From contig NZ_LBIQ01000015.1 of NCBI RefSeq assembly GCF_001280515.1, positions 62,001 through 126,000 on the forward strand: a stretch of 64,000 nt of DNA, in the 5' to 3' direction. The notes under the pieces are model-generated. The model ran no database searches, was not told the DNA's origin, and saw only the letters and a list, made by a program, of their open reading frames with translations. The DNA comes from Mangrovimonas sp. ST2L15. GTDB lineage: Bacteria; Bacteroidota; Bacteroidia; Flavobacteriales; Flavobacteriaceae. A program made the position numbers and the translations under genes. Positions 54,339 to 63,570 of the stretch are shown here, one piece after another. Every line of letters starts with the position of its first letter. Position 1 is the stretch's first letter.

Positions 54339-55667
54339 TTACTTGTCTCCGTAAACTTCTTTCACAAAGTTCTCGTAAGTTACTTCCTTCTCTTTAAGCT
54401 TTACATTTTCCTTATAAAAGGATAGTAATTTTTGACTAATGATTTGCTCAGAAATTCTACGAACTTCTTCTTGGTTAGTCAAAACTCTTGAAGCGATTCC
54501 ATCTAATTCCTCTTCAGAAGGATTCATTTGACCAAATTGCGCCATTTGTGCTTTAATCATTTCTTTAGTATGACCAGTCACATCCTCCATAGTCACTTGG
54601 ATGTTATTATCACCCACCAACTTTCCTTCAATCAACTGATAACGCAATCCTTTTTCAGACTTTTCATACTCTTCTTTAGCTTGTACTTCATCCAAAGGTT
54701 GCTCTCCAGATGTTTGAATCCATTTTTGAAGGAATTCTGCTGGTAATTCAAATTTGGTACTGTCAACTAAATATTCAGTTACGTCATTCAACAATTTTTG
54801 ATCAGCTTGTTGCTTAAATTGTTTCTCAGCATCTTCTTTGATTTTTTCTTTCAATTCAGTTACTGACTTCACTACGTCCTTACCAAATAATTTATCAAAT
54901 AAGTCTTGATCTAAATCTGCTAATTCACGGTTGTTAATTTCAGAAATTGTAAAGTTCACTTCAATATCCAAATCATGAACTTCATCATGACTTACCTTCA
55001 ATGCATGCATTAATTCGTGGTCATCGCTATACAATCCTTTAGTTTTTAAAGTAATGACATCACCAACTTTTGCTCCAATAAATTTCTTTTCAGTCGCTTT
55101 TCCTTTGAATTTATCTAGGGTTAAAGTAACTCTATTTTCGATACCTTTCTCCTCGTTACTGTAAACACCAGTAACCTCGCTGTCTTTAGAAACTTCTTCT
55201 TGAGAAACTAATTTACCATATTGCTTTTGGATGCTTTCGACTTGTTCGTTGATCATTTTGTCATCCGCTATGATAGTATAATGGGTAATTGCTTTTTTAG
55301 GACTTAAATCAACTGAAAATTCAGGAGCTAATCCTAATTCAAATTCAAAAGACAATTGCTCTGCATCCCAATCAAGGTTATCTTGTGGCTTTGGAAGTGG
55401 ATGACCTAAAACATCCAATTTTTCCTCAGTCAAATATTTGTTAAGTGCATCCTGTAAAAGCTTGTTCACTTCATCAACCAAAACTGCTTTACCGTACTGC
55501 TTTTTTACCATCCCAATAGGCACGTGACCTTTTCTAAATCCAGGTACAGAAGCAGTTTTACGGTAATCCGATAAGATCTTTTCAACTTTGTCGCTGTAAT
55601 CCGATTTCTCGATATCTACCTTTACTACAGCATTTAACTCATCAATGTTTTCTCTTGTAATATTCAT
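54339..55667 (-). CDS. tig: Trigger factor
   Basis: A ribosome-bound folding chaperone of 442 residues. The ribosome-binding loop is VPGFRKGHVPIGMVKKQYGK at the N-terminus. The peptidyl-prolyl isomerase-like middle domain is poorly conserved here, as in other Bacteroidota. The C-terminal arms are long helices (QADQKLLNDVTEYLVDSTKF, VRRISEQIISQKLLSFYKEN). It precedes clpP and clpX, the common arrangement. Confidence 0.95.
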   Translation of the reverse strand: MNITRENIDELNAVVKVDIEKSDYSDKVEKILSDYRKTASVPGFRKGHVPIGMVKKQYGKAVLVDEVNKLLQDALNKYLTEEKLDVLGHPLPKPQDNLDWDAEQLSFEFELGLAPEFSVDLSPKKAITHYTIIADDKMINEQVESIQKQYGKLVSQEEVSKDSEVTGVYSNEEKGIENRVTLTLDKFKGKATEKKFIGAKVGDVITLKTKGLYSDDHELMHALKVSHDEVHDLDIEVNFTISEINNRELADLDQDLFDKLFGKDVVKSVTELKEKIKEDAEKQFKQQADQKLLNDVTEYLVDSTKFELPAEFLQKWIQTSGEQPLDEVQAKEEYEKSEKGLRYQLIEGKLVGDNNIQVTMEDVTGHTKEMIKAQMAQFGQMNPSEEELDGIASRVLTNQEEVRRISEQIISQKLLSFYKENVKLKEKEVTYENFVKEVYGDK

Positions 55668-55716
55668 ATGGAATGTAATAAACCCTAAGGGTAATAAAAC
55701 TTATTGTAATTAAAAA

Positions 55717-55747
55717 GGGTTGCAAAAGTATAACTTTTTCGCAACCC
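55717..55747 (-). terminator. Terminator upstream of tig
   Basis: GGGTTGC and GCAACCC pair with an A/T-rich inner stem. On the minus strand TTTTT follows. It terminates transcription of the holin-like gene at 55777-56124 before tig. Confidence 0.75.
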
Positions 55748-55776
55748 CACAAAGTTTTTAACGGTCTGAAATTCAC

Positions 55777-56124
55777 TTACTTTTTATCCTTATCCAAAAG
55801 GGAATGTAGAATAGATTCTAGAATGGATAAAAGAATGCTAAAAAGTATGGCTGTCCAGATGCTACTCACATCAAAACCGCCAATCATTTCCCTGGCAATC
55901 AAAATAATAATGGCATTAACCACCAATAAAAATAACCCTAGGGTTAAAATGGTAATGGGCAATGTCAAGATAACCAACAAAGGCTTGACCAAAAGGTTTA
56001 AAATTCCAAGAACCAAAGCCACCAAAATGGCGGTTCCGAAGCCGGATACAGATACTCCCGGAAGGATGTAGGCCAAAATAATGACGGCCACGGCATTTAA
56101 TAAAATTTTGAGGATAAGATTCAT
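55777..56124 (-). CDS. Phage-holin-like family (DUF) membrane protein
   Basis: 115 residues with four hydrophobic helices (LILKILLNAVAVIILAYILP; FGTAILVALVLGILNLLVKP; LTLPITILTLGLFLLVVNAI; IWTAILFSILLSILESILHS). This is the family-4 holin-superfamily protein often annotated on chromosomes, not a phage gene. The motif NLLVKPLLVILTLPIT is typical. It lies 32 nt downstream of the alpha/beta hydrolase gene. Function unknown. Confidence 0.9.
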   Translation of the reverse strand: MNLILKILLNAVAVIILAYILPGVSVSGFGTAILVALVLGILNLLVKPLLVILTLPITILTLGLFLLVVNAIIILIAREMIGGFDVSSIWTAILFSILLSILESILHSLLDKDKK

Positions 56125-56156
56125 ATCGTAATCGTTTTTCTTAAAAGTACAAAAAA

Positions 56157-56921
56157 CTACTTGATAAAATCTATGACGTAATTATAAAATTCCTCTGGAT
56201 TCTCGGCATGCAACCAATGTCCCGCATTACTTACTGTTACAATTTTAGCTTTTGGGAAGTGTCTATGGATGATTGACTCATCCTCAAGGGAAATATACTC
56301 ACTTTTATCACCTCTTAAAAACAAGGTGTCACCATCAAATTTCGCATGCATCGGCAAAGCCTCACCTACTTCTTCAACCTGCGCTTTTAACACCGGTAAG
56401 TTCATTCTCAAACCTAGCTGCCCTTTTTCTACCCAATAAAGATTCTTCAATAAAAACTGTCTTGTACCAAAATCTGAAACATACTTTGCCAATTGATCGT
56501 CGGCTTCACCCCTAGAAGCTAATTCTGAAAAATCCAAACTACTTAAGCCTTCTAGTATTCGATCATGATGTACTGGATAAAACCTAGGAGAGATATCTGC
56601 TACCATCAATTTAGAAACCAATTCTGGATACTGTGTGGCAAACAACATGGCTGTTTTACCACCCATAGAGTGCCCTAGAAGGATAATATCTCGCAAATTA
56701 TTGACTTCACAATAATGTTTGAGGTCTGCCACCAACACTTCATAATTAAAGGCCTCATCATGAAAACTTCGTCCATGGTTTCTTTGATCTAAAAGATGTA
56801 CTTCAAATCCCTGCTCTCCAAAAGCCTTTCCAAGGCTTTTCCAGTTATCACCCATGCCCAAAAAGCCATGAAGAATAATAAACGGGCGACCTTCACCAAT
56901 AACATTTGAATACAATTCCAT
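56157..56921 (-). CDS. Alpha/beta hydrolase, YbfF-like
   Basis: A 254-residue esterase-type hydrolase. The oxyanion-hole region is IILHGFLGMGDNWKSLG, the nucleophile elbow GHSMGGKTAM (Ser), the acidic residue in LFLRGDKSEYI, and the His in SNAGHWLHAENPEEFY. It resembles the YbfF/acyl-CoA esterase branch. It starts directly after the pdxJ stop (the genes touch) and is followed by the holin-like gene. Substrate unknown. Confidence 0.92.
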   Translation of the reverse strand: MELYSNVIGEGRPFIILHGFLGMGDNWKSLGKAFGEQGFEVHLLDQRNHGRSFHDEAFNYEVLVADLKHYCEVNNLRDIILLGHSMGGKTAMLFATQYPELVSKLMVADISPRFYPVHHDRILEGLSSLDFSELASRGEADDQLAKYVSDFGTRQFLLKNLYWVEKGQLGLRMNLPVLKAQVEEVGEALPMHAKFDGDTLFLRGDKSEYISLEDESIIHRHFPKAKIVTVSNAGHWLHAENPEEFYNYVIDFIK

Positions 56922-57635
56922 TTACTTCAACTTGTTTAAATACATTTGAACCACATTCTCAATACCCAAATAAAGACTTTCAGAAATTAGAGCATGTCCA
57001 ATTGAGACTTCCAACAACCCCGGAATATGTTCTTTAAAAAACTGGATATTATCCAAAGACAAATCGTGTCCAGCATTGATTCCTAAACCTAATTGATTGG
57101 CCAGTTCTGCACATGCCGAATAAGGTTTAATGCCATTCTTATTACCCAAACCGAATTGATGTGCAAAAGCTTCGGTATACAATTCAATTCTGTCTGTACC
57201 AGTTTCTTTAGCACCTTCAATTTGAGCCTCAACTGGATCAACAAAAATAGAAGTCCTAATCCCACTTTCTTTAAATTGGGCGATGACATCCTGAAGAAAG
57301 CTCTTATGCTTAATGGTATCCCAACCTGCGTTACTTGTAATAGCATCCTCTGCATCGGGAACCAAGGTTACTTGAGTGGGCTTTACCTCAAGCACCATTT
57401 TATTGAACTTATCTATAGGATTCCCTTCAATATTAAACTCGGTATAGACTTCTGATTTTAAATCATAAACATCTTGATAGGTAATGTGGCGTTCATCTGG
57501 CCTTGGGTGAACAGTGACACCCTCAGCACCAAATCTTTGAACATCTCTTGCGAATTGAACCACATTTGGAACATCCCCTCCTCTTGAATTTCTTAGAGTG
57601 GCGATCTTATTTATATTAACACTTAGCTTGGTCAT
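56922..57635 (-). CDS. pdxJ: Pyridoxine 5'-phosphate synthase
   Basis: PdxJ condenses 1-deoxyxylulose 5-phosphate with 3-amino-2-oxopropyl phosphate to pyridoxine 5'-phosphate. The 237-residue protein has LSVNINKIATLRNSRGGDVP, VTVHPRPDERHI, NIEGNPIDKF, VTLVPDAEDAITSNAGWDTI and LGINAGHDLSLDNIQFF. ATG 57635 is the proper start; the frame runs up to a TTG at 57656. It is divergent from the CBS-domain gene and its stop touches the hydrolase start. Confidence 0.96.
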   Translation of the reverse strand: MTKLSVNINKIATLRNSRGGDVPNVVQFARDVQRFGAEGVTVHPRPDERHITYQDVYDLKSEVYTEFNIEGNPIDKFNKMVLEVKPTQVTLVPDAEDAITSNAGWDTIKHKSFLQDVIAQFKESGIRTSIFVDPVEAQIEGAKETGTDRIELYTEAFAHQFGLGNKNGIKPYSACAELANQLGLGINAGHDLSLDNIQFFKEHIPGLLEVSIGHALISESLYLGIENVVQMYLNKLK

Positions 57636-57721
57636 TTTTAACGTTTCTTTCAACAAAAATACAAACTGAATCAGGCTTATTGTAGCATTTTTTTGATTAA
57701 TTTGCAGATAAAAGAAAGTGT

Positions 57722-58381
57722 ATGAACCTTGCTGAATTTATCATAAACGACATCAAACCCTTGAACATCAAGGACCACATTGGTGATGTTCAGGTTATGT
57801 TCAATCAGCTGACTTACTCTCACATTCCTATTGTAAATGACTTGAACCAGTATCTAGGCTGTATTTCTGAAAATGACGCCCATTGCCTTGATGGTAAAAA
57901 ACTTATTTCTGATTACGGACATACTATTGAAGGTTTTTTCGTTAGAGATACAACTGTATGGCTTGATGTTTTGGAATCTTTTGCTCAAAACTCGACCAAT
58001 ATCATGCCCGTCCTTGATGTCAAAAACACCTATTTAGGTTACTACGAGCTCAATGATATTATCACCTTATTTAACGAAACTCCATTTTTTGCTGAAGCTG
58101 GTGGTATTTTAATCATAGAAAAGGGTATTAATGACTATTCCTTTAGTGAGTTGAGTCAAATTGTAGAATCAAACAACGGGAAACTTTTAGGAGCTTTTAT
58201 TTCAAAAATTGAAAATGACCTAGTTCAAATCACCCTGAAAGTGGGCAATACAGGACTTAACGATATCATGCAAACCTTTAGAAGATATAGCTACAATATA
58301 ATTTCTGGACATGAGGAGGACAGTTATATGGAAAGCCTCAAAGAACGTTCTGATTATCTCAATAAATATCTGAACATATAG
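57722..58381 (+). CDS. CBS-domain protein
   Basis: 219 residues with a pair of CBS domains in the first 130 residues (LNIKDHIGDVQVMFNQLTYS HIPIVNDLNQYLGCISENDA; TVWLDVLESFAQNSTNIMPV LDVKNTYLGYYELNDI). CBS pairs usually bind adenosyl nucleotides. The C-terminal part (GGILIIEKGINDYSFSELSQ) looks ACT-like. It is joined end to end with nadK (its stop is directly before the nadK ATG), so a regulatory link to NAD or nucleotide level is possible. Confidence 0.9.
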   Translation: MNLAEFIINDIKPLNIKDHIGDVQVMFNQLTYSHIPIVNDLNQYLGCISENDAHCLDGKKLISDYGHTIEGFFVRDTTVWLDVLESFAQNSTNIMPVLDVKNTYLGYYELNDIITLFNETPFFAEAGGILIIEKGINDYSFSELSQIVESNNGKLLGAFISKIENDLVQITLKVGNTGLNDIMQTFRRYSYNIISGHEEDSYMESLKERSDYLNKYLNI

Positions 58382-59266
58382 ATGAAGGTAGCGATATTTG
58401 GGCAATTTTACCATCAAAATGCCGAGGAGGCTATAAAGATTCTTTTTGATTATCTCGAAAAGAAAAATGGGGATTTCTTTATTGAAGAAACTTTCTTGCA
58501 AATCATCAACAGCCAAATCAATCCCGATGAAAATGCTTACCATTTTAATACCTTCAAAACATTAGATGACAGTTTTGATTTATTAATAAGTATCGGTGGC
58601 GACGGCACTATTTTAAGAGCAATCACCTTTGTAAAAGATAAATCCATTCCCATTGTTGGAATTAATACCGGGCGATTAGGTTTTTTGGCAACCATTCAAA
58701 ACAATCGCATTGAAACTGCAATGGATAACATTTTTGAAGGGAGATACAAGATTTCAGAACGTAGTCTATTGGAAGTCAAAACAACACCTTCCAATGAAAA
58801 TATGGAAAACCTAAATTTCGCATTAAACGAAATTACGGTAAGTCGAAAAAACACTACTTCCATGATTACGGTAGACACTCATTTAAATGGAGAATACCTT
58901 ACATCATACTGGAGTGATGGCTTGATTGTTTCTACCCCCACGGGCTCTACAGGATATTCTCTAAGTTGCGGTGGCCCAGTAATTGACCCCCATGCTGAAA
59001 GTTTTGTGCTCACCCCTATTGCGCCACACAATTTAAACGCAAGACCTCTTGTTATTAAAGACACTACAGAAATTCAATTGAAAGTATCTGGAAGAGAACA
59101 CCAACATTTAATCTCCCTAGACTCTAGAATAGCCACTTTAGATAATGAAACACTCATAACCATCTCCAAAGCACCTTTCAAAATAAAAATGATTGAACTC
59201 TTAGATGAAAGTTTTCTAGACACCCTTAGAAAAAAACTTCTTTGGGGAGAAGATAAGCGTAATTAA
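58382..59266 (+). CDS. nadK: NAD kinase (canonical)
   Basis: Makes NADP+ from NAD+ and ATP. The 294-residue protein has the complete signature ISIGGDGTILRA (Asp74), GINTGRLGFLA, the NE motif (FALNEITVSRK), and STPTGSTGYSLSCGGP. Tail motifs RPLVI and ISLDSR are present. It directly follows the CBS-domain gene. Compare the divergent paralogue at 10764-11687, which lacks GGDGT. Confidence 0.96.
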   Translation: MKVAIFGQFYHQNAEEAIKILFDYLEKKNGDFFIEETFLQIINSQINPDENAYHFNTFKTLDDSFDLLISIGGDGTILRAITFVKDKSIPIVGINTGRLGFLATIQNNRIETAMDNIFEGRYKISERSLLEVKTTPSNENMENLNFALNEITVSRKNTTSMITVDTHLNGEYLTSYWSDGLIVSTPTGSTGYSLSCGGPVIDPHAESFVLTPIAPHNLNARPLVIKDTTEIQLKVSGREHQHLISLDSRIATLDNETLITISKAPFKIKMIELLDESFLDTLRKKLLWGEDKRN

Positions 59267-59317
59267 ACAATAAAAGTGAATAAATCTTGTTTTAAACCTA
59301 ACACAAACCCCTACAAT

Positions 59318-59349
59318 TTGTTATTGGGAATTTAGATTTATTATATTTG
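59318..59349 (+). promoter_or_regulatory. Promoter of the DUF6089-uppS-bamA operon
   Basis: TTG (59318-59320), 21 nt, then TATATTTG (59342-59349), an exact match to the Bacteroidota -33/-7 pattern. The ATG of the DUF6089 gene is 17 nt further on. Confidence 0.7.
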
Positions 59350-59366
59350 CAAACTTTTAAGTGTTT

Positions 59367-60056
59367 ATGAGGTATTTAACCACTTTAATCATATTATTTT
59401 TTACCGTCCAAATTTGCCATTCGCAAACCCATGAGTTGGGTGTCTTTTTGGGGGGTAGCAACTTTATAGGAGATATTGGCTCGACCAAATACATCGCCCC
59501 TAACAAACCGGCTATTGGAGCCGTTTGGAAATGGAATCGTAGCAATAGACACTCCTTCAGGTTTTCTGCAATTTTTTCTGAATTAGAAGGAAGAGACAGT
59601 GAATCTGATGATCCCAGACGACAAGAAAGAAATTATAGTTTTAAAAATGGCGTTGTGGAATTGGCCGCTGGTTTGGAATTTACCTTTTTCGATTACAGTT
59701 TACACGATGGCCGACGTAATTTCACCCCATATCTTTTTTCAGGTATTGCAGTTGCCTACCACGATAACTTCTATTATAGAAACGACAGAATTATTGATGA
59801 AGACACTGAAAGCTTAGCCTTCGGGATTCCGATGGCACTAGGAGTAAAAGGAAGACTAACCGAGCATATTATTTTATCTTTTGAAATTGGAGCACGATAT
59901 ACTTTTTCAGATGAAATAGATGGAAGTGAACCAGATTCCCATCAAATTAAAGACACTATGAGCATTGGAAATGTTAATAACAATGACTGGTATGTGTTTT
60001 CTGGTTTAACCATTACCTATACCTTTGGCCGAAAACCATGTTACTGCAATTTTTAG
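59367..60056 (+). CDS. DUF6089-family outer-membrane-type protein
   Basis: A secreted protein (signal MRYLTTLIILFFTVQICHSQ) of about 229 residues with strands of an outer-membrane beta-barrel (ELGVFLGGSNFIGDIGSTKY; WYVFSGLTITYTFGRKPCYC). The family is regularly found just before uppS and bamA in Bacteroidota, which suggests a role in outer-membrane assembly, but no activity is known. ATG 59367 is preferred over the GTG at 59361. The stop is 4 nt before the uppS GTG. Confidence 0.9.
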   Translation: MRYLTTLIILFFTVQICHSQTHELGVFLGGSNFIGDIGSTKYIAPNKPAIGAVWKWNRSNRHSFRFSAIFSELEGRDSESDDPRRQERNYSFKNGVVELAAGLEFTFFDYSLHDGRRNFTPYLFSGIAVAYHDNFYYRNDRIIDEDTESLAFGIPMALGVKGRLTEHIILSFEIGARYTFSDEIDGSEPDSHQIKDTMSIGNVNNNDWYVFSGLTITYTFGRKPCYCNF

Positions 60057-60060
60057 GCAA

Positions 60061-60801
60061 GTGGACTTAAAAGATCAAATACATACCGAAAAGTTACCAA
60101 ATCATATTGCCATTATCATGGATGGTAACGGCAGATGGGCCAAACAGAAAGGTTTGATAAGAGCCATAGGCCATGAAAATGGAACCAAATCGGTAAGACA
60201 AGTGGTAGAAGCCTCAGCAGAATTAGGCATTAAAAATCTAACCTTGTATGCATTTTCTACGGAAAACTGGAACAGACCAAAACCAGAGGTTCAGGCCCTT
60301 ATGAGGTTATTAGTATCTTCCTTGAAGAACGAATTGGAGACACTCCAGAAGAATGACATCAAATTAAATGCCATAGGCAACTTAGATGCGCTTCCAAAAA
60401 AAATAAATAAAGAGCTTTTGGAGGTCATGGAAAAAACCAAAAACAATAACCGAATGATACTAACCCTTGCCTTAAGTTATGGCTCTAGGGATGAAATCAC
60501 TCAGGTTATCAAGGATTTATGCCATAAAGTTAAAAATAACATAATTTCTCCCGAAAATATTGACGAATCGGTTATTAATAAGCATCTTTACACGCAAAAT
60601 TTACACGATGTGGATTTGCTTATTAGAACGAGCGGAGAACGCAGGATAAGCAATTTCCTTTTGTGGCAAATTGCTTATGCTGAATTATATTTTACGGAAG
60701 TTCTTTGGCCAGATTTCACCAAGGAGGATTTATTTAAGGCCATCATTGATTATCAAAATAGAGAGAGAAGATTTGGGAAAACAAGTGAACAAATTAATTG
60801 A
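60061..60801 (+). CDS. uppS: Undecaprenyl diphosphate synthase
   Basis: A cis-prenyltransferase that makes the C55 carrier for cell-wall and O-antigen synthesis. The start is a GTG at 60061, 4 nt after the preceding stop; it gives MDLKDQIHTEKLPNHIAIIM, the usual N-terminus. The open frame runs further up inside the DUF6089 gene, which is not needed. Motifs include IIMDGNGRWAKQKG (catalytic Asp), LYAFSTENWNRPKPEVQ and DLLIRTSGERRISNFLLWQI AYAELYFTEVLWPDF. The bamA start overlaps its end. Confidence 0.95.
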   Translation: MDLKDQIHTEKLPNHIAIIMDGNGRWAKQKGLIRAIGHENGTKSVRQVVEASAELGIKNLTLYAFSTENWNRPKPEVQALMRLLVSSLKNELETLQKNDIKLNAIGNLDALPKKINKELLEVMEKTKNNNRMILTLALSYGSRDEITQVIKDLCHKVKNNIISPENIDESVINKHLYTQNLHDVDLLIRTSGERRISNFLLWQIAYAELYFTEVLWPDFTKEDLFKAIIDYQNRERRFGKTSEQIN

Positions 60802-63412
60802 TAGCAAGCTATTGAAAACACAATTACTTTTTACATTATTACTTACCTTAATTTTAAGTATTCCATCGGCTGTCGCCCAAGAATTAACGGTTCAAGACAG
60901 TAAAACATATACAATTGCTGAGATTACTGTAAATGGTGAAACCTCCTTTAGTGAACAAACCATTATTGCTTATTCGGGATTAAGAAAAGGAGAAGAAATT
61001 GCTATTCCTGGAGAAAAAATAAGCAAAGCCATTACCAAGCTTTGGAATTCCAACCTTTTCAACAACATAGAAATTTACCTTAAGGATGTTAAAAATGGCA
61101 ACCAGGCTTATTTGGAAATTAGATTAACTGATTTACCAGAACTGAATGAGGTTAAAATTACAGGTGTTAAGAAATCAAAGAGGGAAAAAATCATCAAGGA
61201 AAACAAACTTGATAAAGGTGTAAAGGTGACCGAAAACCTTATTACAACTACAAAAAACTACCTTATTAATACGTATAAAAAAGATGGTTACTACAATTCT
61301 AAAGTAGCCATTAATACAATTGAAGTTCAAGATTCAATTCAAAAAGCTAGAGTCAATATGGTTGTGAGGATTGATAAAGGCAGTAAGGTAAAAGTCAAAG
61401 ACATCGATTTTACTGGTAATGAAGTTTTCACCGACAATAAATTGAAAGCTGCGATGAAAAAGACGAAACAAAAGAATTTCATTCGCGTGTACAAGCGGTC
61501 TAAATATATAGAAGCCGATTATAAGGAAGACTTAAAAGCTGTCATCGATAAGTATAAAGAAAATGGTTATCGAGATGCGCGAATAGTGGCAGATTCTATT
61601 ACGGTTGTTGATGATAAAAATGTAGCCATTGGTATTCATATTGAAGAAGGAGAATTATACACTTTTGGAGATATTTCTTTCATTGGTAATACCGTTTATT
61701 CAGATGAACAACTTAAACGTGTTTTAAGGATTGAAAAAGGTGATGAATACAATGGCGTTATGCTGGAAAAACGTATTGCAGATAATACATCTCCTGATGC
61801 ATTGGATATCACAAACATGTATCAAAACAACGGATATCTTTTTTCTACCATTAATCCAGTCGAGGTTAGTGCTGAAGGCAACGTCATTGATTTAGAGATT
61901 AGAATTTCAGAAGGTAAACCAGTTCATTTTAATGATATCACCATTGTTGGAAATGAAGTTACCAATGATAAGGTAATTTACAGAGAGCTTTATACAAGAC
62001 CAGGTCAACTTTACAAAAAGTCTAATGTAATAAGAACCATCAGGGAATTAAGTCAATTAGGATTCTTTGATGCCGAACAAATTGGAACTAATTTTAAAAA
62101 TCCAAAACCTAATGAAGGAACCATCGATTTGGAATACTCTGTGGTTGAAACAGGTTCAAGCCAAGTAGAATTACAAGGTGGTTACGGTGGTGGCGGTTTC
62201 ATTGGAACACTGGGCCTTTCCTTTAACAACTTTTCACTAAAGAATATCCTTAATAAGGATGCATATACACCTGTTCCAAGAGGTGACGGACAGAAACTAG
62301 CTTTAAGACTGCAAGCCAGTCAATTCTTCCAGACCTATAGTTTTTCATTTACAGAACCTTGGATGGGAGGAAAAAAACCGGTTCAATTTTCAACGTCATT
62401 CTCTCATTCCAAGCAGTTTTCTTACGATTACACTACAGGAAAGCCAGACAGAAGTAGAAGTTTTAATGTTACCGGGGTTACTTTAGGTTTAGCAAAAAGA
62501 TTAACAATTCCAGATGACTATTTTTCTATTTCCCATGCTTTGACTTTTCAACATTATAACTTAAACAATTATAACACAAGCTTATTTACTTTTGGAGATG
62601 GGTACTCAAATAACTTAGCCTATACCATTGGTTTAAGTAGAAATAACACCTATAATGATCCTATTTACCCTACAGGAGGGTCTAACTTTACAGTAAGCGC
62701 CAAAGTCACGTTCCCTTACTCTTTAGTGAATGGTGTTGATTACAAGGCTTTAAGGGATGAAAGAAACGAATTAGATGAATTTGTTTCCGATACCAACAAT
62801 CCTGAAGCAGATCGTGTGGAAGCTGTAGACAGAATTGCTGAGATAGATCAAGAACGTTTTAAATGGTTAGAATTCTACAAAATAAAATTTAGGGTAGACT
62901 GGTATTCAGAACTAGCAAAAAAGCTCGTTTTAAAACCTAGTTTAGAATTTGGTTTCTTAGGGGCCTATAATCCAAATAGAGGTGTGATACCATTTGAAAG
63001 ATTTTTCCTTGGAGGTGATGGTTTAGCCAATTACACCTTAGATGGAAGGGAAACCATTGCTTTAAGAGGATATCCTAACCAATCCATTCAACCATTAGAT
63101 GAAAATGGAAATCCAACAAATGATGGAGGAACGATTTATAATAAATTCTCTTTAGAATTACGATATCCTATTACTTTAAGTCAAACAGCTAAAATTTATG
63201 GATTAACCTTCTTAGAAGGAGGTGTTACCTACAATGATTTTCATGACTACAATCCTTTTGATCTTAAAAGATCTGCAGGTGTAGGGGTAAGAATCTTTAT
63301 GCCCGCCTTTGGTCTGTTAGGTATTGATTTCGGGTATGGATTTGATCCTGTACCTGGTGAGTTTAATCCTAGTAGATGGCAAACGCATTTCATTATTGGA
63401 CAACAATTTTAG
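60785..63412 (+). CDS. bamA: Outer-membrane protein assembly factor BamA
   Basis: An Omp85-family insertase for outer-membrane proteins. After a signal peptide (LLFTLLLTLILSIPSAVAQ) come five POTRA domains (for example YTIAEITVNGETSFSEQTII; EGELYTFGDISFIGNTVYSD) and the 16-strand barrel with a late motif FERFFLGGDGLANYTLDGRE and FMPAFGLLGIDFGYGFD. The start is uncertain. GTG 60785 overlaps uppS by 17 nt; TTG 60812, 11 nt after the uppS stop, gives the cleaner signal peptide MKTQLLFTLL. Length is about 875 residues. It is in one operon with uppS and DUF6089. Confidence 0.93.
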   Translation: MNKLIDSKLLKTQLLFTLLLTLILSIPSAVAQELTVQDSKTYTIAEITVNGETSFSEQTIIAYSGLRKGEEIAIPGEKISKAITKLWNSNLFNNIEIYLKDVKNGNQAYLEIRLTDLPELNEVKITGVKKSKREKIIKENKLDKGVKVTENLITTTKNYLINTYKKDGYYNSKVAINTIEVQDSIQKARVNMVVRIDKGSKVKVKDIDFTGNEVFTDNKLKAAMKKTKQKNFIRVYKRSKYIEADYKEDLKAVIDKYKENGYRDARIVADSITVVDDKNVAIGIHIEEGELYTFGDISFIGNTVYSDEQLKRVLRIEKGDEYNGVMLEKRIADNTSPDALDITNMYQNNGYLFSTINPVEVSAEGNVIDLEIRISEGKPVHFNDITIVGNEVTNDKVIYRELYTRPGQLYKKSNVIRTIRELSQLGFFDAEQIGTNFKNPKPNEGTIDLEYSVVETGSSQVELQGGYGGGGFIGTLGLSFNNFSLKNILNKDAYTPVPRGDGQKLALRLQASQFFQTYSFSFTEPWMGGKKPVQFSTSFSHSKQFSYDYTTGKPDRSRSFNVTGVTLGLAKRLTIPDDYFSISHALTFQHYNLNNYNTSLFTFGDGYSNNLAYTIGLSRNNTYNDPIYPTGGSNFTVSAKVTFPYSLVNGVDYKALRDERNELDEFVSDTNNPEADRVEAVDRIAEIDQERFKWLEFYKIKFRVDWYSELAKKLVLKPSLEFGFLGAYNPNRGVIPFERFFLGGDGLANYTLDGRETIALRGYPNQSIQPLDENGNPTNDGGTIYNKFSLELRYPITLSQTAKIYGLTFLEGGVTYNDFHDYNPFDLKRSAGVGVRIFMPAFGLLGIDFGYGFDPVPGEFNPSRWQTHFIIGQQF

Positions 63413-63570
63413 TTTGGCACGATATTTTCTAATACCAAATAGATTATTTACATTGGGAATTAAAATTTTTAAAGTTAAATTTCGTTAATTTTGAAAACGT
63501 TAATTCTAAAGAAAGCAGGAGTTTCTGCATCTGTTGTTTTTAGAATTTATGAAACCATAAATCATTAAAC

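Noticed and set aside
55777-56124. Holin-like protein as a sign of a prophage.
   Set aside because: It is a widespread chromosomal membrane-protein family, and the neighbours are housekeeping genes with no phage gene nearby.
60025-60060. An upstream TTG start for uppS inside the DUF6089 gene.
   Set aside because: The family N-terminus fits the GTG at 60061, which has correct spacing after the upstream stop.
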